From contig NZ_CP022985.1 of NCBI RefSeq assembly GCF_003425985.1, positions 3,704,001-3,768,000 on the forward strand: a DNA stretch of 64,000 nucleotides, given 5' to 3'. Below the pieces are notes generated by a model, which worked only from the letters and a program-made list of their open reading frames with translations, searched no databases and was not told where the DNA came from. Source of the stretch: Mariniflexile sp. TRM1-10. Lineage in GTDB: Bacteria; Bacteroidota; Bacteroidia; Flavobacteriales; Flavobacteriaceae. The position numbers and the translations under genes were made by a program. Shown here in pieces: positions 17,071 to 27,015 of this stretch (positions are counted from its first letter, which is position 1; each line of letters starts with the position of its first letter).

Positions 17071-20000
17071 ATGAAAAAAATGAACTTTATACCTCTTAGA
17101 GGAGTTCCAAGTAAAAACAATTTACTTTGTTACGGGATAGCATTCCTTTTCATGTTCCTTTTCAGTTTAAAGGCGGAAGCCCAAACAAAAAGCGTTTCTG
17201 GAAAAATACTTGATTCTGATGGAATACCTGCATCTGGAGCTACCATTGTAGTAAAGGGGACCAGTCGAGGAGTAACGACAGATTTCGATGGGAATTATTC
17301 TATTAAAACAGCTCCAAATGAAATCTTGGTTTTTTCTTATATAGGATTTAAAACCCAAGAAATTGCCGTTAAGGAAAAAACAGTCATTAATGTAACACTT
17401 GTTCCCGATCAAGAAGTTTTAGAAGATGTTGTGGTAGTCGCCTTTGGTAAAGTGCAAAAGCAAGAATCTGTTGTGGGTGCTATATCCAAAATATCAGGCG
17501 ATAAGCTTATGTCTGTTAGAATGGGGAGTAGTGTTGAAAATAGTTTACAGGGCAGGCTGCCAGGTTTAACGGTTATTATGACAGACCCTACACCTGGAGA
17601 AGAAGCCTTAGGTGGTTATTATGCCGCTTCACCTATACAAATGTCCATTCGTGGTAACTCATCTATGGGTAATAACACACCTTTATTTATTGTTGATGGT
17701 GTGGAAAGACCATTTTCAAACTTAGACCCTAACGATATTGAATCCATTTCCATCCTTAAAGATGCTTCTGCTACAGCTGTTTATGGTGTAAAAGGTGCAA
17801 ATGGGGTTATTATCGTAACAACCAAAAGAGGTCGAAGAGGTTCTCTTGAACTAGATTTTTCTACCAGTCTTTCTATGAAAACGGCGGCCATTCTTCCAGA
17901 ATACATGAATGCCTACGAAACTATGAAGTTAAGAAATGAGGCATGGGCAAATGATGGTAAGTGGGATTTAATAGTATCAGATGAAATTTTAGAACATTAT
18001 AGAACTCAAGATCTTCCTTACTTGTATTCTAATACAGACTGGATGGATTATTATTTTGAACCTGGTTTCGATCAAACTTACAATCTTAATGCCAGCGGTG
18101 GCAGTAATTTTGTGCAATACTATGCTTCTATTGGCTTTCTTAAAGAAGGAGACATTTGGGCTGTTGGTGATCAATTCCCATATGACTACGACAGTCAAAA
18201 TGCCCATTATGGAAGTACGCGATATAATTTTAAAAACAACCTTGATTTTAATATTTCTAAAACCACCAAGTTATCCGTTAATCTAGGTGGTAATGTTAAA
18301 GCTTGGGGAAAACCAGAAGATACATTTACCCAACCCATATGGTATGAGCCAGTAACATCAATGCCTTTTTATCCTGCTGAAGCTTTAGCTCAATACCCAG
18401 ATAATGTAATTCCTTATAACCAAACAGGACCCAGACCATATATTAACCCTGCACAAGGTGAGGTTGAAATGAACTGGTTAGGAGCGCAAGGTTTTAATAG
18501 ATTTAAAGCAAATGAACTTAATGTTGATATTAAGTTTGACCAAAAGCTTGATTTTATTACTGAAGGGTTGTCAACAAACTTTTTATACTCTTATAACTCC
18601 AACGTAATTTATCGAAAAAATTATTGGTTACCTCAATATTTTGGATACTATTTAGACCCAGACACCCAAGAATGGTCTAGGTTTGACAATTTTGGTGGGT
18701 TAGATTTAGATACGCCACAACCATCTCTGCAAGTGAATGGTTCTGAAAACATTTTTAAAGGCTGGAGAAGCCATTACCTTCAATATGCTCTAGCTTACAA
18801 TCGTTCTTTTGATAAACATACAGTGTCTGGATTGGGTCTTTTTAGCCGTAGAAAATCAGTTGGAGATCAATTATACTTCTTTCCTAGTTACGAAGAAAAC
18901 TGGGTAGGTAATATTAATTACAATTATGATAATCGCTTTTTCTTAGAAGCCAGTGTGGCACATACAGGATCGGAAAAATTTGCTCCAGGACTTCGTTTTG
19001 GCACATTCCCAGCAGCTGCGGGTGGTTGGGTTATCTCTAACGAAACGTTTTTTGGTAACCTTAAGGAATCTATTAATATGTTAAAAATTAAATATTCTTA
19101 TGGTGTAGTAGGTAGTGATGCTGGGATTGACAGATGGTTATATCTTTCTGATTTTACTGCTAGTGGAGGAACTTCATTTGGATATCCACAACAAGGGTAT
19201 GGTTATATTAACGAAGGTCGTCTTCCAATACTAAATGCTACTTGGGAGAAAGCATATAAACAAAATTTAGGTTTTGAATTTGGTTTTTTCCATAATCTAG
19301 TAACGCTTAACGTGGATTTATTTGATGAACGTAGGGAGGATATGCTGCAAGCAAGACAAAGGGTTCCTGCCTGGGCAGGTGTACCAGCTATACAAGCGAA
19401 CATAGGATCTTCTAAAAGTCATGGTTTTGAAATTGAATTGGGTATTAACAAAGCGTTTAAAGATGGTTCTTACATCATATTTACCGGTAATGTATCTGCA
19501 TCAGAAAACAGAATGGTTTATTACGATGAATCGGACAATATCCCCTTTAACTTAAAAGCTGAAGGAAAACCGGTAGATATTGCTAGAAGAATGGGATCTT
19601 ATACACCGGCTACAGGAATAGTGACACAAGGTTTTTATCAAAGTTTCGATGACTTGTTTTTATATCCTACAGTAGGAGGAGGCAATCCAATTGTTGGAGA
19701 TTTTAAGTTTCTTGATTTTAACGGTGATGGTACTGTAGATGGTCAAGATCGTGTGGTTGCAGAAAGTCCTTCAATTCCAAATGTAACTTGGAACGGTACA
19801 TTAGGTGGTGGTTATAAAAATTTGTCAGTAGAGTTAAATTTCTATGGTATTAGCAGTGTGCAAACGCCTATGAGACAAGGCGGATTATTCTACTTATATC
19901 CGTTTACAGAAAATAAGGATAATGCTTATACCGCTCATGCAAACCATTGGACGCCTACAAACACGAATCCTGAGTTCCCAGCCGTCCATGCTGAGGCTAG

Positions 20001-20274
20001 TAAGCAATACAATTATCAAATTAGCGACTTTTCAATGGTTGAAGGGCAGTATATACGCTTAAGAAGTGTTAACCTTCGTTATGCTATTCAATCTGAAAGT
20101 ATAAAAAAAGCAACAGGCATTAAAAGTTTAGAATTGGGTGTCATAGGAACAAATCTATGGACTTGGAGAAAACGTAAATGGGGTGGTGATCCAGAAGGGT
20201 CAAATTTTGGAGTTGATTTTGGCGCATATCCTCAAATGAAAAGATACACCTTAGAACTTCGTGCAAAATTCTAA
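17071..20274 (+). CDS. SusC-like TonB-dependent outer-membrane transporter (pair 1)
   Basis: This 1067-residue protein is the outer-membrane channel of a SusC/SusD glycan uptake pair. A long signal peptide (to about AEAQ, residue 38) is followed by a carboxypeptidase-regulatory-like domain (about 41-115: SVSGKILDSDGIPASGATIV) and the plug with the SusC signature (FIVDGVERPF, ISILKDASATAVYG, GANGVIIVTTKRG). The beta-barrel ends in the aromatic-rich RYTLELRAKF. Energy comes from TonB in the inner membrane. It is followed by its SusD partner after 16 bases. It is the first gene of the locus and is preceded by a long leader carrying the shared regulatory motif. The substrate is not evident from sequence; the downstream enzymes suggest arabinosylated or galactosylated glycopeptides. 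Confidence 0.95.
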   Translation: MKKMNFIPLRGVPSKNNLLCYGIAFLFMFLFSLKAEAQTKSVSGKILDSDGIPASGATIVVKGTSRGVTTDFDGNYSIKTAPNEILVFSYIGFKTQEIAVKEKTVINVTLVPDQEVLEDVVVVAFGKVQKQESVVGAISKISGDKLMSVRMGSSVENSLQGRLPGLTVIMTDPTPGEEALGGYYAASPIQMSIRGNSSMGNNTPLFIVDGVERPFSNLDPNDIESISILKDASATAVYGVKGANGVIIVTTKRGRRGSLELDFSTSLSMKTAAILPEYMNAYETMKLRNEAWANDGKWDLIVSDEILEHYRTQDLPYLYSNTDWMDYYFEPGFDQTYNLNASGGSNFVQYYASIGFLKEGDIWAVGDQFPYDYDSQNAHYGSTRYNFKNNLDFNISKTTKLSVNLGGNVKAWGKPEDTFTQPIWYEPVTSMPFYPAEALAQYPDNVIPYNQTGPRPYINPAQGEVEMNWLGAQGFNRFKANELNVDIKFDQKLDFITEGLSTNFLYSYNSNVIYRKNYWLPQYFGYYLDPDTQEWSRFDNFGGLDLDTPQPSLQVNGSENIFKGWRSHYLQYALAYNRSFDKHTVSGLGLFSRRKSVGDQLYFFPSYEENWVGNINYNYDNRFFLEASVAHTGSEKFAPGLRFGTFPAAAGGWVISNETFFGNLKESINMLKIKYSYGVVGSDAGIDRWLYLSDFTASGGTSFGYPQQGYGYINEGRLPILNATWEKAYKQNLGFEFGFFHNLVTLNVDLFDERREDMLQARQRVPAWAGVPAIQANIGSSKSHGFEIELGINKAFKDGSYIIFTGNVSASENRMVYYDESDNIPFNLKAEGKPVDIARRMGSYTPATGIVTQGFYQSFDDLFLYPTVGGGNPIVGDFKFLDFNGDGTVDGQDRVVAESPSIPNVTWNGTLGGGYKNLSVELNFYGISSVQTPMRQGGLFYLYPFTENKDNAYTAHANHWTPTNTNPEFPAVHAEASKQYNYQISDFSMVEGQYIRLRSVNLRYAIQSESIKKATGIKSLELGVIGTNLWTWRKRKWGGDPEGSNFGVDFGAYPQMKRYTLELRAKF

Positions 20275-20290
20275 TAAAAAAATCAGAAAC

Positions 20291-22063
20291 ATGAAAAGAG
20301 CAATAAATTATTTATCAATTATAATAGGTTTTTCTGCATTAATGAGTCTTACTGGTTGTGAAGAATACCTTGATAAAGTTCAGGAATCTTCTGGAATCCC
20401 GGAAGAGGACTTGCTGCAAGACTACTTTAAGTTTAGACAGTATGAAGATGGTATGTATAGACATTTACTAAACTATCTAAGTGCTGGAGATTATAGCTAT
20501 ATAGCAGCACTAAGCGATGAAGGCTATGTGAATTCAATTAATTGGGAAACCATGCCTATTGCACAAAGTGGCGATTGGTTAAGATCTTATGATACAGGTC
20601 AAGCACTACAGTTTTATGGTGTATGGAATGCTTGGTCAAGTATACGTATAGCGAACAAAGCACTTGAATACCTTCCCCGATTAGAAGGTGCCACACAGGC
20701 AGAATTAGATGAGTTAAAAGGTCAGGCCCATTTTATGAGAGCGTGGTATTACTACGAAATGCTCAAACGTCAAGGTGGCATGCCATATATTACAAAATCT
20801 TTCAATGCATCAGATAATTTTGAACTGCCTCGCCTTTCTTACCATGAGACAGCATTAAAAATTGCTGCAGACTGCGATTCTGCTGCCGTATTGCTGCCTG
20901 AAAGATGGGATATACAAAATCTAGGTCGACCAGAAAAAGGAGCTGCATTGGCTGTTAAAGCCTCTGCACTTTTATTTAGTGCGAGCCCAAGTAATAACCC
21001 AACAAACGATGTTGCTAAATGGGAACTTGCAGCAGAAGCATCATGGGACTTATTATCTAAATTGGGACCATTTGGTAATAATAGATATAAATTAATACAA
21101 TCTAAAGGAAACGATAAAGTAACGTACAAAATACCGTCGGGAGGTATTGAAACCATTGAATATGCGGCTAGTTTTGATAGTATTTTTATGTACCAACCCT
21201 ATCACGATGAGATTATTTGGGAAAACTATGCTGTAATGAATGGTGCCAACAATGCATATGCCGTATTAACAACAACTAGTATTCAAGGCAAGAATGTCAC
21301 CCAAGGATTTACGCCGTCTGCTAACTTTGTAGATAGATTTGAAACTTTAAATGGGTTATCTATAAAAGACGACCCTAGCTTCGACCCTCAAAATCCTTTT
21401 GTAAATCGGGACCCTAGATTTTATCATTCTATTTTATTTAATGGAGAGCGATGGACAAGTCAATCTGGTAAATATCTAGAATTATACCAAGGAGGATCTG
21501 AAAGAAACAGTCAACCAGGTGATGCACATTTAGGTTATATGGCTAGAAAATTTTGGGGTAAAAATGTAGACCAGTGGTCTGGAGCAGCGCCTCCATTTAC
21601 ACATGTTATTTATTTTAGATTAGCAGATATTCTTTTACAATACGCCGAGGCTGCAAATGAGATTGGAGGACCAAGCTACACCTTACCGGGAGCTTCCATT
21701 AGTGCCGTTGAAGCGGTTAACGTGGTAAGAGCTCGTGTTAAAATGCCTCCAATAAATGCTATGTACCTAGCAAGCAAAGAGACCTTCAGAAATCGTATTA
21801 AAAATGAAAGAGCTGTAGAACTTTATTTAGAAGGAAAACGCTTTTTTGATCTTTCTAGATGGGGAGATGCCAGCAAAATGGAATACAAACAATATTTTGC
21901 AGATAATTTCACAGAAGATCCTGCTGCCCCTACTGGCTATACCATCGAAAGAGCTACTGAACCTTATTTTACAAGAACATTCGATCAAAAACATTACAAA
22001 TGGCCTATTCCTTTAAGCGATGCTCTCATGTTTGAAGCGTTTAAACAAAACCCAGGATGGTAA
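20291..22063 (+). CDS. SusD-like surface glycan-binding lipoprotein (pair 1)
   Basis: I start at the ATG at 20291, which opens directly on the lipoprotein signal MKRAINYLSIIIGFSALMSL with lipobox S-L-T-G-C. The frame also contains an ATG at 20261 inside the end of susC, which would add ten polar residues ahead of the signal. The rest is a typical RagB/SusD protein of 590 residues: N-terminal SusD_3-like TPR part (QAHFMRAWYYYEMLKRQGG) and the C-terminal hallmark INAMYLASKETFRNRIKNER...ERAVELYLEGKRFFDLSRWG given here in two pieces, ending HYKWPIPLSDALMFE and NPGW. It binds substrate at the cell surface as the lid of the SusC pore. Confidence 0.94.
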   Translation: MKRAINYLSIIIGFSALMSLTGCEEYLDKVQESSGIPEEDLLQDYFKFRQYEDGMYRHLLNYLSAGDYSYIAALSDEGYVNSINWETMPIAQSGDWLRSYDTGQALQFYGVWNAWSSIRIANKALEYLPRLEGATQAELDELKGQAHFMRAWYYYEMLKRQGGMPYITKSFNASDNFELPRLSYHETALKIAADCDSAAVLLPERWDIQNLGRPEKGAALAVKASALLFSASPSNNPTNDVAKWELAAEASWDLLSKLGPFGNNRYKLIQSKGNDKVTYKIPSGGIETIEYAASFDSIFMYQPYHDEIIWENYAVMNGANNAYAVLTTTSIQGKNVTQGFTPSANFVDRFETLNGLSIKDDPSFDPQNPFVNRDPRFYHSILFNGERWTSQSGKYLELYQGGSERNSQPGDAHLGYMARKFWGKNVDQWSGAAPPFTHVIYFRLADILLQYAEAANEIGGPSYTLPGASISAVEAVNVVRARVKMPPINAMYLASKETFRNRIKNERAVELYLEGKRFFDLSRWGDASKMEYKQYFADNFTEDPAAPTGYTIERATEPYFTRTFDQKHYKWPIPLSDALMFEAFKQNPGW

Positions 22064-22095
22064 AATTATTATTAACACGAAAAAATAAAACAATT

Positions 22096-25000
22096 ATGTA
22101 TAGAAAAATCGTAAATATGTTGATGTTTTTTGCAGCCATCGGGATATTCGGTTCCACATCTTTACAAGCGCAAGAAGATACTATGCTATCCCTTGTTACG
22201 GGTAAGGTTGTGAACAGTGATGGGCTACCTATTTCAAATGTACTAGTAAAATCATTTGAAGCAAAAGACAAAAGTATCACAAATAAGGATGGTGTTTTTT
22301 CATTAGAAGTTTCTTCAGAAAAAGATCAACTTATTATTGATGAGAAAGGTTATTTTTTGAACGTAAGTGAAATAATAGATGGTAAACTTGAAGATCCAAA
22401 TATTATATTAATTAATTCTGGGTATATGGAAAAAGGCATGGTAAAATTACCTTACCAGACGTTTTCTAATAATAGAAGTGTTTCTTCAACCTTTACAGTT
22501 ACGGGAGATGAGCTAGCCTCTTACCCAGCAGGCACCTTTCTAGAAACATTATCTGGAAGAATTCCAGGTTTAGAAATTAACACCTATGGCAATAATCCTA
22601 CAGGAGAATCCGTTTTTGCTACATTACGAAATCAAGGCGTCTCTTTTTATATTGATGGCATATTAAGAGACCCATCAGATCTAACGGTTTATGAAGTAGA
22701 AACAGTTCAAGTTATTAAAGACTTGGCTGGAAGGGCAGCTTTAGGGCTATCTGGTATTAATCCAGTAATTTGGATCACTACCAAAACGGGTAAAAAGTAT
22801 AAAAGAGATATATCTATAACAACAGAGAGTGGCTTTAGTTCACCTACAGCCCAACCTGAATATTTAGATGCTTATAATTATGCTACTTTATATAACGAAG
22901 CATTAGTAAATGATGGTTTATCACCGCTATATGCTTCTTCTGCACTTGCGGCCTATCAAAATGGCTCAAACCCATTATATTATCCTAATGTAGATTATTA
23001 TAATAATTATGTTAAAAAATCTGCAACCTTTAGAAGAGCTAATCTTAATTTTAGCGGTGGTGACGACAAGGTTAACTATTTTTCACTTTTGGATTATGTT
23101 CAAACCAAAGGTTTAGAAAAAATTGGTGATGAAACAGCATCAAACCGTTTTAAAGTTAGAGGTGGTGTCAATATTAAATTAACGGATAAAATTCAGTTTA
23201 ACGTTAATTTATCTGGAACCTATCAGGAACTGGATTATCCAGGTTCCAATGGTAATTTTAATTTATTTAATTACATTTCAAATACACCTTCTAATGCGCA
23301 TGCCATTTCTTATGATGGAAAATATATTGTAAGCAACGATTTCCCTACAAATATTGAAAATAGCATGTTATCCAGTGGTTATGCAGAAGGTGCTAATCTT
23401 AATTCACAAAATACAGCGACTTTATTGCTAGATTTAGAATCGCTCCTACAAGGGCTTACGTTTACTGGAACTGCAGCTTTCGATATTTATAGCAACGTTC
23501 GTAATGGTAAAGGAGGTACAGCTGAGCTTTACAGATTATTACCTAACAACGAGTTAGAGAGAACTCAAGAAGAAGTCATTGTTCCCAATCTAAGTGCTCT
23601 TAATGATAATTTTACTAGAAGTACTACAGCCCTTTTGAGTTTTAATTATGATAGGGTTTTTGGTAAACACGCATTAACAATGAATGCATCCTATTACAGT
23701 GCCCTTGTTGAAACACGCGGATTTGCAAATTACCAACCAGTGAAAAAACAAGATTTTAGTTACAGGGCAAACTATGCGTATGATGATACCTATGTATTAC
23801 AACTTGACTTAGCATATTCTGGAAGCATGAAACTACCTGATGGAGATAGATACCATGTTTATCCAACAATAGGAGCTGCTTGGGTTGCTAGTAACGAATC
23901 TTTCTTAAAAAATAGCACGGTTGTGGACTATTTAAAACTTTATGGCTCTTATGGCATGGTTGGTAACGAAAACTTCAGCACATTCTTTGCTGATTCTTTT
24001 GGTGATTCAGCAACCTATAACCCATATTATCTGGGCACAACCCTTTGGCAAAATGTTGGTGCGTGGCAGTCTGGTATTGAAGGTTCAAGAGGTAGTGTCG
24101 TTAATATTTATAACATTCAACAAGAGGGTAGCACAAACTATGAACTTCCTAAAATGAGCAATTTAAATATAGGCTTACAAGGAGAATTACTAAATAAAAC
24201 CGTATCGTTCGAGGCTAACTACTACATGCGTAGAAATTATGACCAGATTTCACAGAGAAGTTCTTTAACACCATCGCTTTTTGGCTCAGGAGGCTTCCTG
24301 CCCTTAACGAATTATGGTGAAACAAAGCAATGGGGTCTTGAAGGTTACCTACAATACAAAAATAATATTGGCGACTTAAACTATAGTTTTGGTGGAAATA
24401 TGATGTATAATAGATCTAAATATGTAGACGTTGATGAACCAGCAGCTCTTGATGATTATAGAAAATTAGCAGGTACAGATACCGATTTAATTAGAGCCTA
24501 CGTTTCTGAGGGTTTATACCAATCTGAAAGTGAAATAACCTCCAGAGGTGTTACTCAAAGTTGGGGCGATGTGCAGCCAGGCGATATTAGATATCAAGAT
24601 TATAATGAAGATGGTGTGGTCGATGAAAAAGATATCCACATTACAGGAGACCATGCACCACGAATCTATTATGCCGCTAACCTAAATTTAAAATATAAAG
24701 GTTTTGGTCTTTATATTGTTGGGCAAGGTATCGCAGATGGTGTGAGATCTTTAAATACAAGATATTTTAATGGAGCTAATCCACGATCTAATTATTCAGA
24801 AGTCATGTTAAACAGATACCCTGTTACTAACGACATACCAAGATTAACCACACAATCTCAAAACAACTACCAAAATTCAACATTTTGGTTAGAGAGTGCG
24901 GCTTACTTTAGTATAAAGAATATAGAACTTAGTTACACCATGCCAAAGGCTGCAGATACTAACTTTATGTTGCCTAATTTAAAATTCTTTGTTAGAGGTA

Positions 25001-25122
25001 AAAACATAGCGTCTTTCTCTAAACTATCAAAATACAACTTAGATCCAGAGAATTTAAGCGCAGGTGTAAATAGTTTTCCAATATACAGAACCTTTACGTT
25101 AGGGGTGTCATGCAAATTTTAA
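22096..25122 (+). CDS. SusC-like TonB-dependent transporter (pair 2, diverged plug)
   Basis: I place the start at ATG 22096 (MYRKIVNMLMFFAAIGIFG, a good signal peptide); a possible ATG at 22057 overlaps the end of susD. The 1008-residue protein has a carboxypeptidase-regulatory-like domain (VTGKVVNSDGLPISNVLV), a plug and a beta-barrel ending TFTLGVSCKF. The plug signature is diverged: SFYIDGILRDPSDLTVYEVE, VIKDLAGRAALGLSG and INPVIWITTKTG, instead of the usual ILKDASA-ALYG-GANGVI. Such diverged second SusC proteins often accompany a standard pair. The susD partner follows after a 182-base gap that holds short tandem repeats. Confidence 0.93.
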   Translation: MYRKIVNMLMFFAAIGIFGSTSLQAQEDTMLSLVTGKVVNSDGLPISNVLVKSFEAKDKSITNKDGVFSLEVSSEKDQLIIDEKGYFLNVSEIIDGKLEDPNIILINSGYMEKGMVKLPYQTFSNNRSVSSTFTVTGDELASYPAGTFLETLSGRIPGLEINTYGNNPTGESVFATLRNQGVSFYIDGILRDPSDLTVYEVETVQVIKDLAGRAALGLSGINPVIWITTKTGKKYKRDISITTESGFSSPTAQPEYLDAYNYATLYNEALVNDGLSPLYASSALAAYQNGSNPLYYPNVDYYNNYVKKSATFRRANLNFSGGDDKVNYFSLLDYVQTKGLEKIGDETASNRFKVRGGVNIKLTDKIQFNVNLSGTYQELDYPGSNGNFNLFNYISNTPSNAHAISYDGKYIVSNDFPTNIENSMLSSGYAEGANLNSQNTATLLLDLESLLQGLTFTGTAAFDIYSNVRNGKGGTAELYRLLPNNELERTQEEVIVPNLSALNDNFTRSTTALLSFNYDRVFGKHALTMNASYYSALVETRGFANYQPVKKQDFSYRANYAYDDTYVLQLDLAYSGSMKLPDGDRYHVYPTIGAAWVASNESFLKNSTVVDYLKLYGSYGMVGNENFSTFFADSFGDSATYNPYYLGTTLWQNVGAWQSGIEGSRGSVVNIYNIQQEGSTNYELPKMSNLNIGLQGELLNKTVSFEANYYMRRNYDQISQRSSLTPSLFGSGGFLPLTNYGETKQWGLEGYLQYKNNIGDLNYSFGGNMMYNRSKYVDVDEPAALDDYRKLAGTDTDLIRAYVSEGLYQSESEITSRGVTQSWGDVQPGDIRYQDYNEDGVVDEKDIHITGDHAPRIYYAANLNLKYKGFGLYIVGQGIADGVRSLNTRYFNGANPRSNYSEVMLNRYPVTNDIPRLTTQSQNNYQNSTFWLESAAYFSIKNIELSYTMPKAADTNFMLPNLKFFVRGKNIASFSKLSKYNLDPENLSAGVNSFPIYRTFTLGVSCKF

Positions 25123-25239
25123 TCAATAACAACAAGATTATGAAATCGCCATGATTTGGAAACCCAATTGATAATCATTGATCACCGATGAAAATAAAAT
25201 TTGTGAGATAAACACCAATGAAAATAAAGCGATACCATA

Positions 25240-25295
25240 TTCTGAATTCTGAATTCAGAATAAACAAATAAACGAATAAACGAATAAACGAATAA
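25240..25295 (+). repeat. Palindrome and AATAAACG tandem repeat before susD 2
   Basis: TTCTGAATTC overlaps the palindrome TTCTGAATTCAGAA (to 25260). An imperfect run of AATAAACG units follows (25259-25291, about four copies). No gene fits the 25123-25304 gap. A related AATAAAC run recurs at 53330-53360. Confidence 0.75.
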
Positions 25296-25304
25296 TATTT
25301 ACAT

Positions 25305-26990
25305 ATGAAACATAAAATATATTATTATTTAATTTTCGGTATCTTCTTGACCTCTTGTCAAATTGATCCCCTTCCAATACAGGATCAAACAACAGAAGAT
25401 CTTTGGAGCCACTCAACCTATGGCGAAGGTATTCTAGCAAATGCCTATGATGGTTTGAATACGGTATATCCTGTTACCATGGATTATTATACAGACAATG
25501 CCGTACCATCACAGCCAGGAACTAATTCACTGGCATTAGGAAGCTGGAATGTAGAAAGCAGCCCTATAGGAAATTGGGCCTATACTTATGATAAGATTAA
25601 ATACCTTAATTTATACATCGAAAATGGTGCAGATTTAATTTATAGTGTATCCGATAAAGTTAGAGACTCTACATTGAAATCTAACAGAATGGGAGAGGCC
25701 TATTTTTTAAGAGCTTGGTACCAAGCTGAATTATTAAAAAACTATGCCGGTAAACCTGAAGCTGGCGGATCTGAAGTCCTTGGATTCCCTATTGTAACAA
25801 CCGTTTTGGAGCAAGGAGATGATTTAGATCTTCCAAGAAACACCTATGAGGAATGTGTTGCTCAAATTGTACAAGATTGTGATGCTGCAATTGCGGTGCT
25901 TCCATTAAAATACAATGGCGGTTCCGATGTTTTTACTGGTTTAAGTAATAGAGGAAGAGCTTCTGGTCTGGCAGCCATGGCATTGAAAGCTAGAGTGTAT
26001 TTAAATGCGGCAAGTCCAGCTTATGGTCCGTCCACCCAAGCATTATGGGAACGCGCTGCAACCGCTGCTGCTGAAGCTATTGATGCTTCTGGTGGATTAA
26101 CAGATTTGGCGCCTTATAATAACTTTAACGATGCCACGAGTTTTGATAATATCTGGATACAGCCAACATACCAAGGAACTGGTTTAGAAAGCACATACTA
26201 TCCGCCTTCTTTATATGGCAGTGGGTCTTGTAATCCATCTCAAAATTTAGTGAGTATATTTCCCGCAGCTGACGGGTATCCTGTAGAATCAAGTTCTTTA
26301 TATGATCCAGAAGATCCCTATTTAAATCGCGATGAACGCTTTTATAGATTTATTTTCTTTAATGGTGATGTATATAATGGTACTACTATAAAAACATACA
26401 TTGGGGGGGCAGATGCTCCAGGTGGTTTAAGTCAGCAAGGTACGAGAACGGGATATTACATGAAAAAATTGTTAAGTAAAAACGTGAAATTAGATCCAAG
26501 TAACGCGACTGCTGATATCAAATTTTATGTTTACCTTGGTAAAACTGAGCTGTATCTTAATTTTGCCGAAGCAGCTAACGAAGCTTATGGTCCAGATGGT
26601 AATGCATTAGGTTACTCTGCCGCAGATGTTATGGCAAGAGTAAGAATGCGTGCAGGCATAGATTCAAACACGGTTACTCCTGAATATGATGATCAATACA
26701 TGCTAGACCAAGCAAGTGCTGGTACAGAAACATTTAGGGAATTTATTCAAAATAACAGACGTATCGAATTGTGTTTTGAAGGCTTCAGGTTTTGGGATAT
26801 CCGCAGATGGAATAAAGCACTAAATCATACTATAGAAGGTGTTCAGATTACTCGTGACTTGGTAAATGGTGATACCTATAACTATTTTAATGTAGAAAAC
26901 CATACCTATCAAGATTATATGAGGTACGCACCACTGCCTTACTCACAAACATTGATAATGAGTAATCTTAAACAAAATGCGGGATGGTAA
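25305..26990 (+). CDS. SusD-like surface glycan-binding lipoprotein (pair 2)
   Basis: This is a 561-residue RagB/SusD lipoprotein with lipobox L-T-S-C (signal MKHKIYYYLIFGIFLTSC). Family features are GEAYFLRAWYQAELLKNYAG in the N-terminal TPR part, RASGLAAMALKARVYL, the late segment FREFIQNNRRIELCFEGFRF followed by WDIRRW, and the terminal YAPLPYSQTLIMSNLKQNAGW. It partners the diverged SusC upstream. The second pair may take a different glycan or glycopeptide from pair 1, but the sequence does not say which. Confidence 0.94.
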   Translation: MKHKIYYYLIFGIFLTSCQIDPLPIQDQTTEDLWSHSTYGEGILANAYDGLNTVYPVTMDYYTDNAVPSQPGTNSLALGSWNVESSPIGNWAYTYDKIKYLNLYIENGADLIYSVSDKVRDSTLKSNRMGEAYFLRAWYQAELLKNYAGKPEAGGSEVLGFPIVTTVLEQGDDLDLPRNTYEECVAQIVQDCDAAIAVLPLKYNGGSDVFTGLSNRGRASGLAAMALKARVYLNAASPAYGPSTQALWERAATAAAEAIDASGGLTDLAPYNNFNDATSFDNIWIQPTYQGTGLESTYYPPSLYGSGSCNPSQNLVSIFPAADGYPVESSSLYDPEDPYLNRDERFYRFIFFNGDVYNGTTIKTYIGGADAPGGLSQQGTRTGYYMKKLLSKNVKLDPSNATADIKFYVYLGKTELYLNFAEAANEAYGPDGNALGYSAADVMARVRMRAGIDSNTVTPEYDDQYMLDQASAGTETFREFIQNNRRIELCFEGFRFWDIRRWNKALNHTIEGVQITRDLVNGDTYNYFNVENHTYQDYMRYAPLPYSQTLIMSNLKQNAGW

Positions 26991-27015
26991 TTCTTAAAAC
27001 AATAAAAATAAACAT

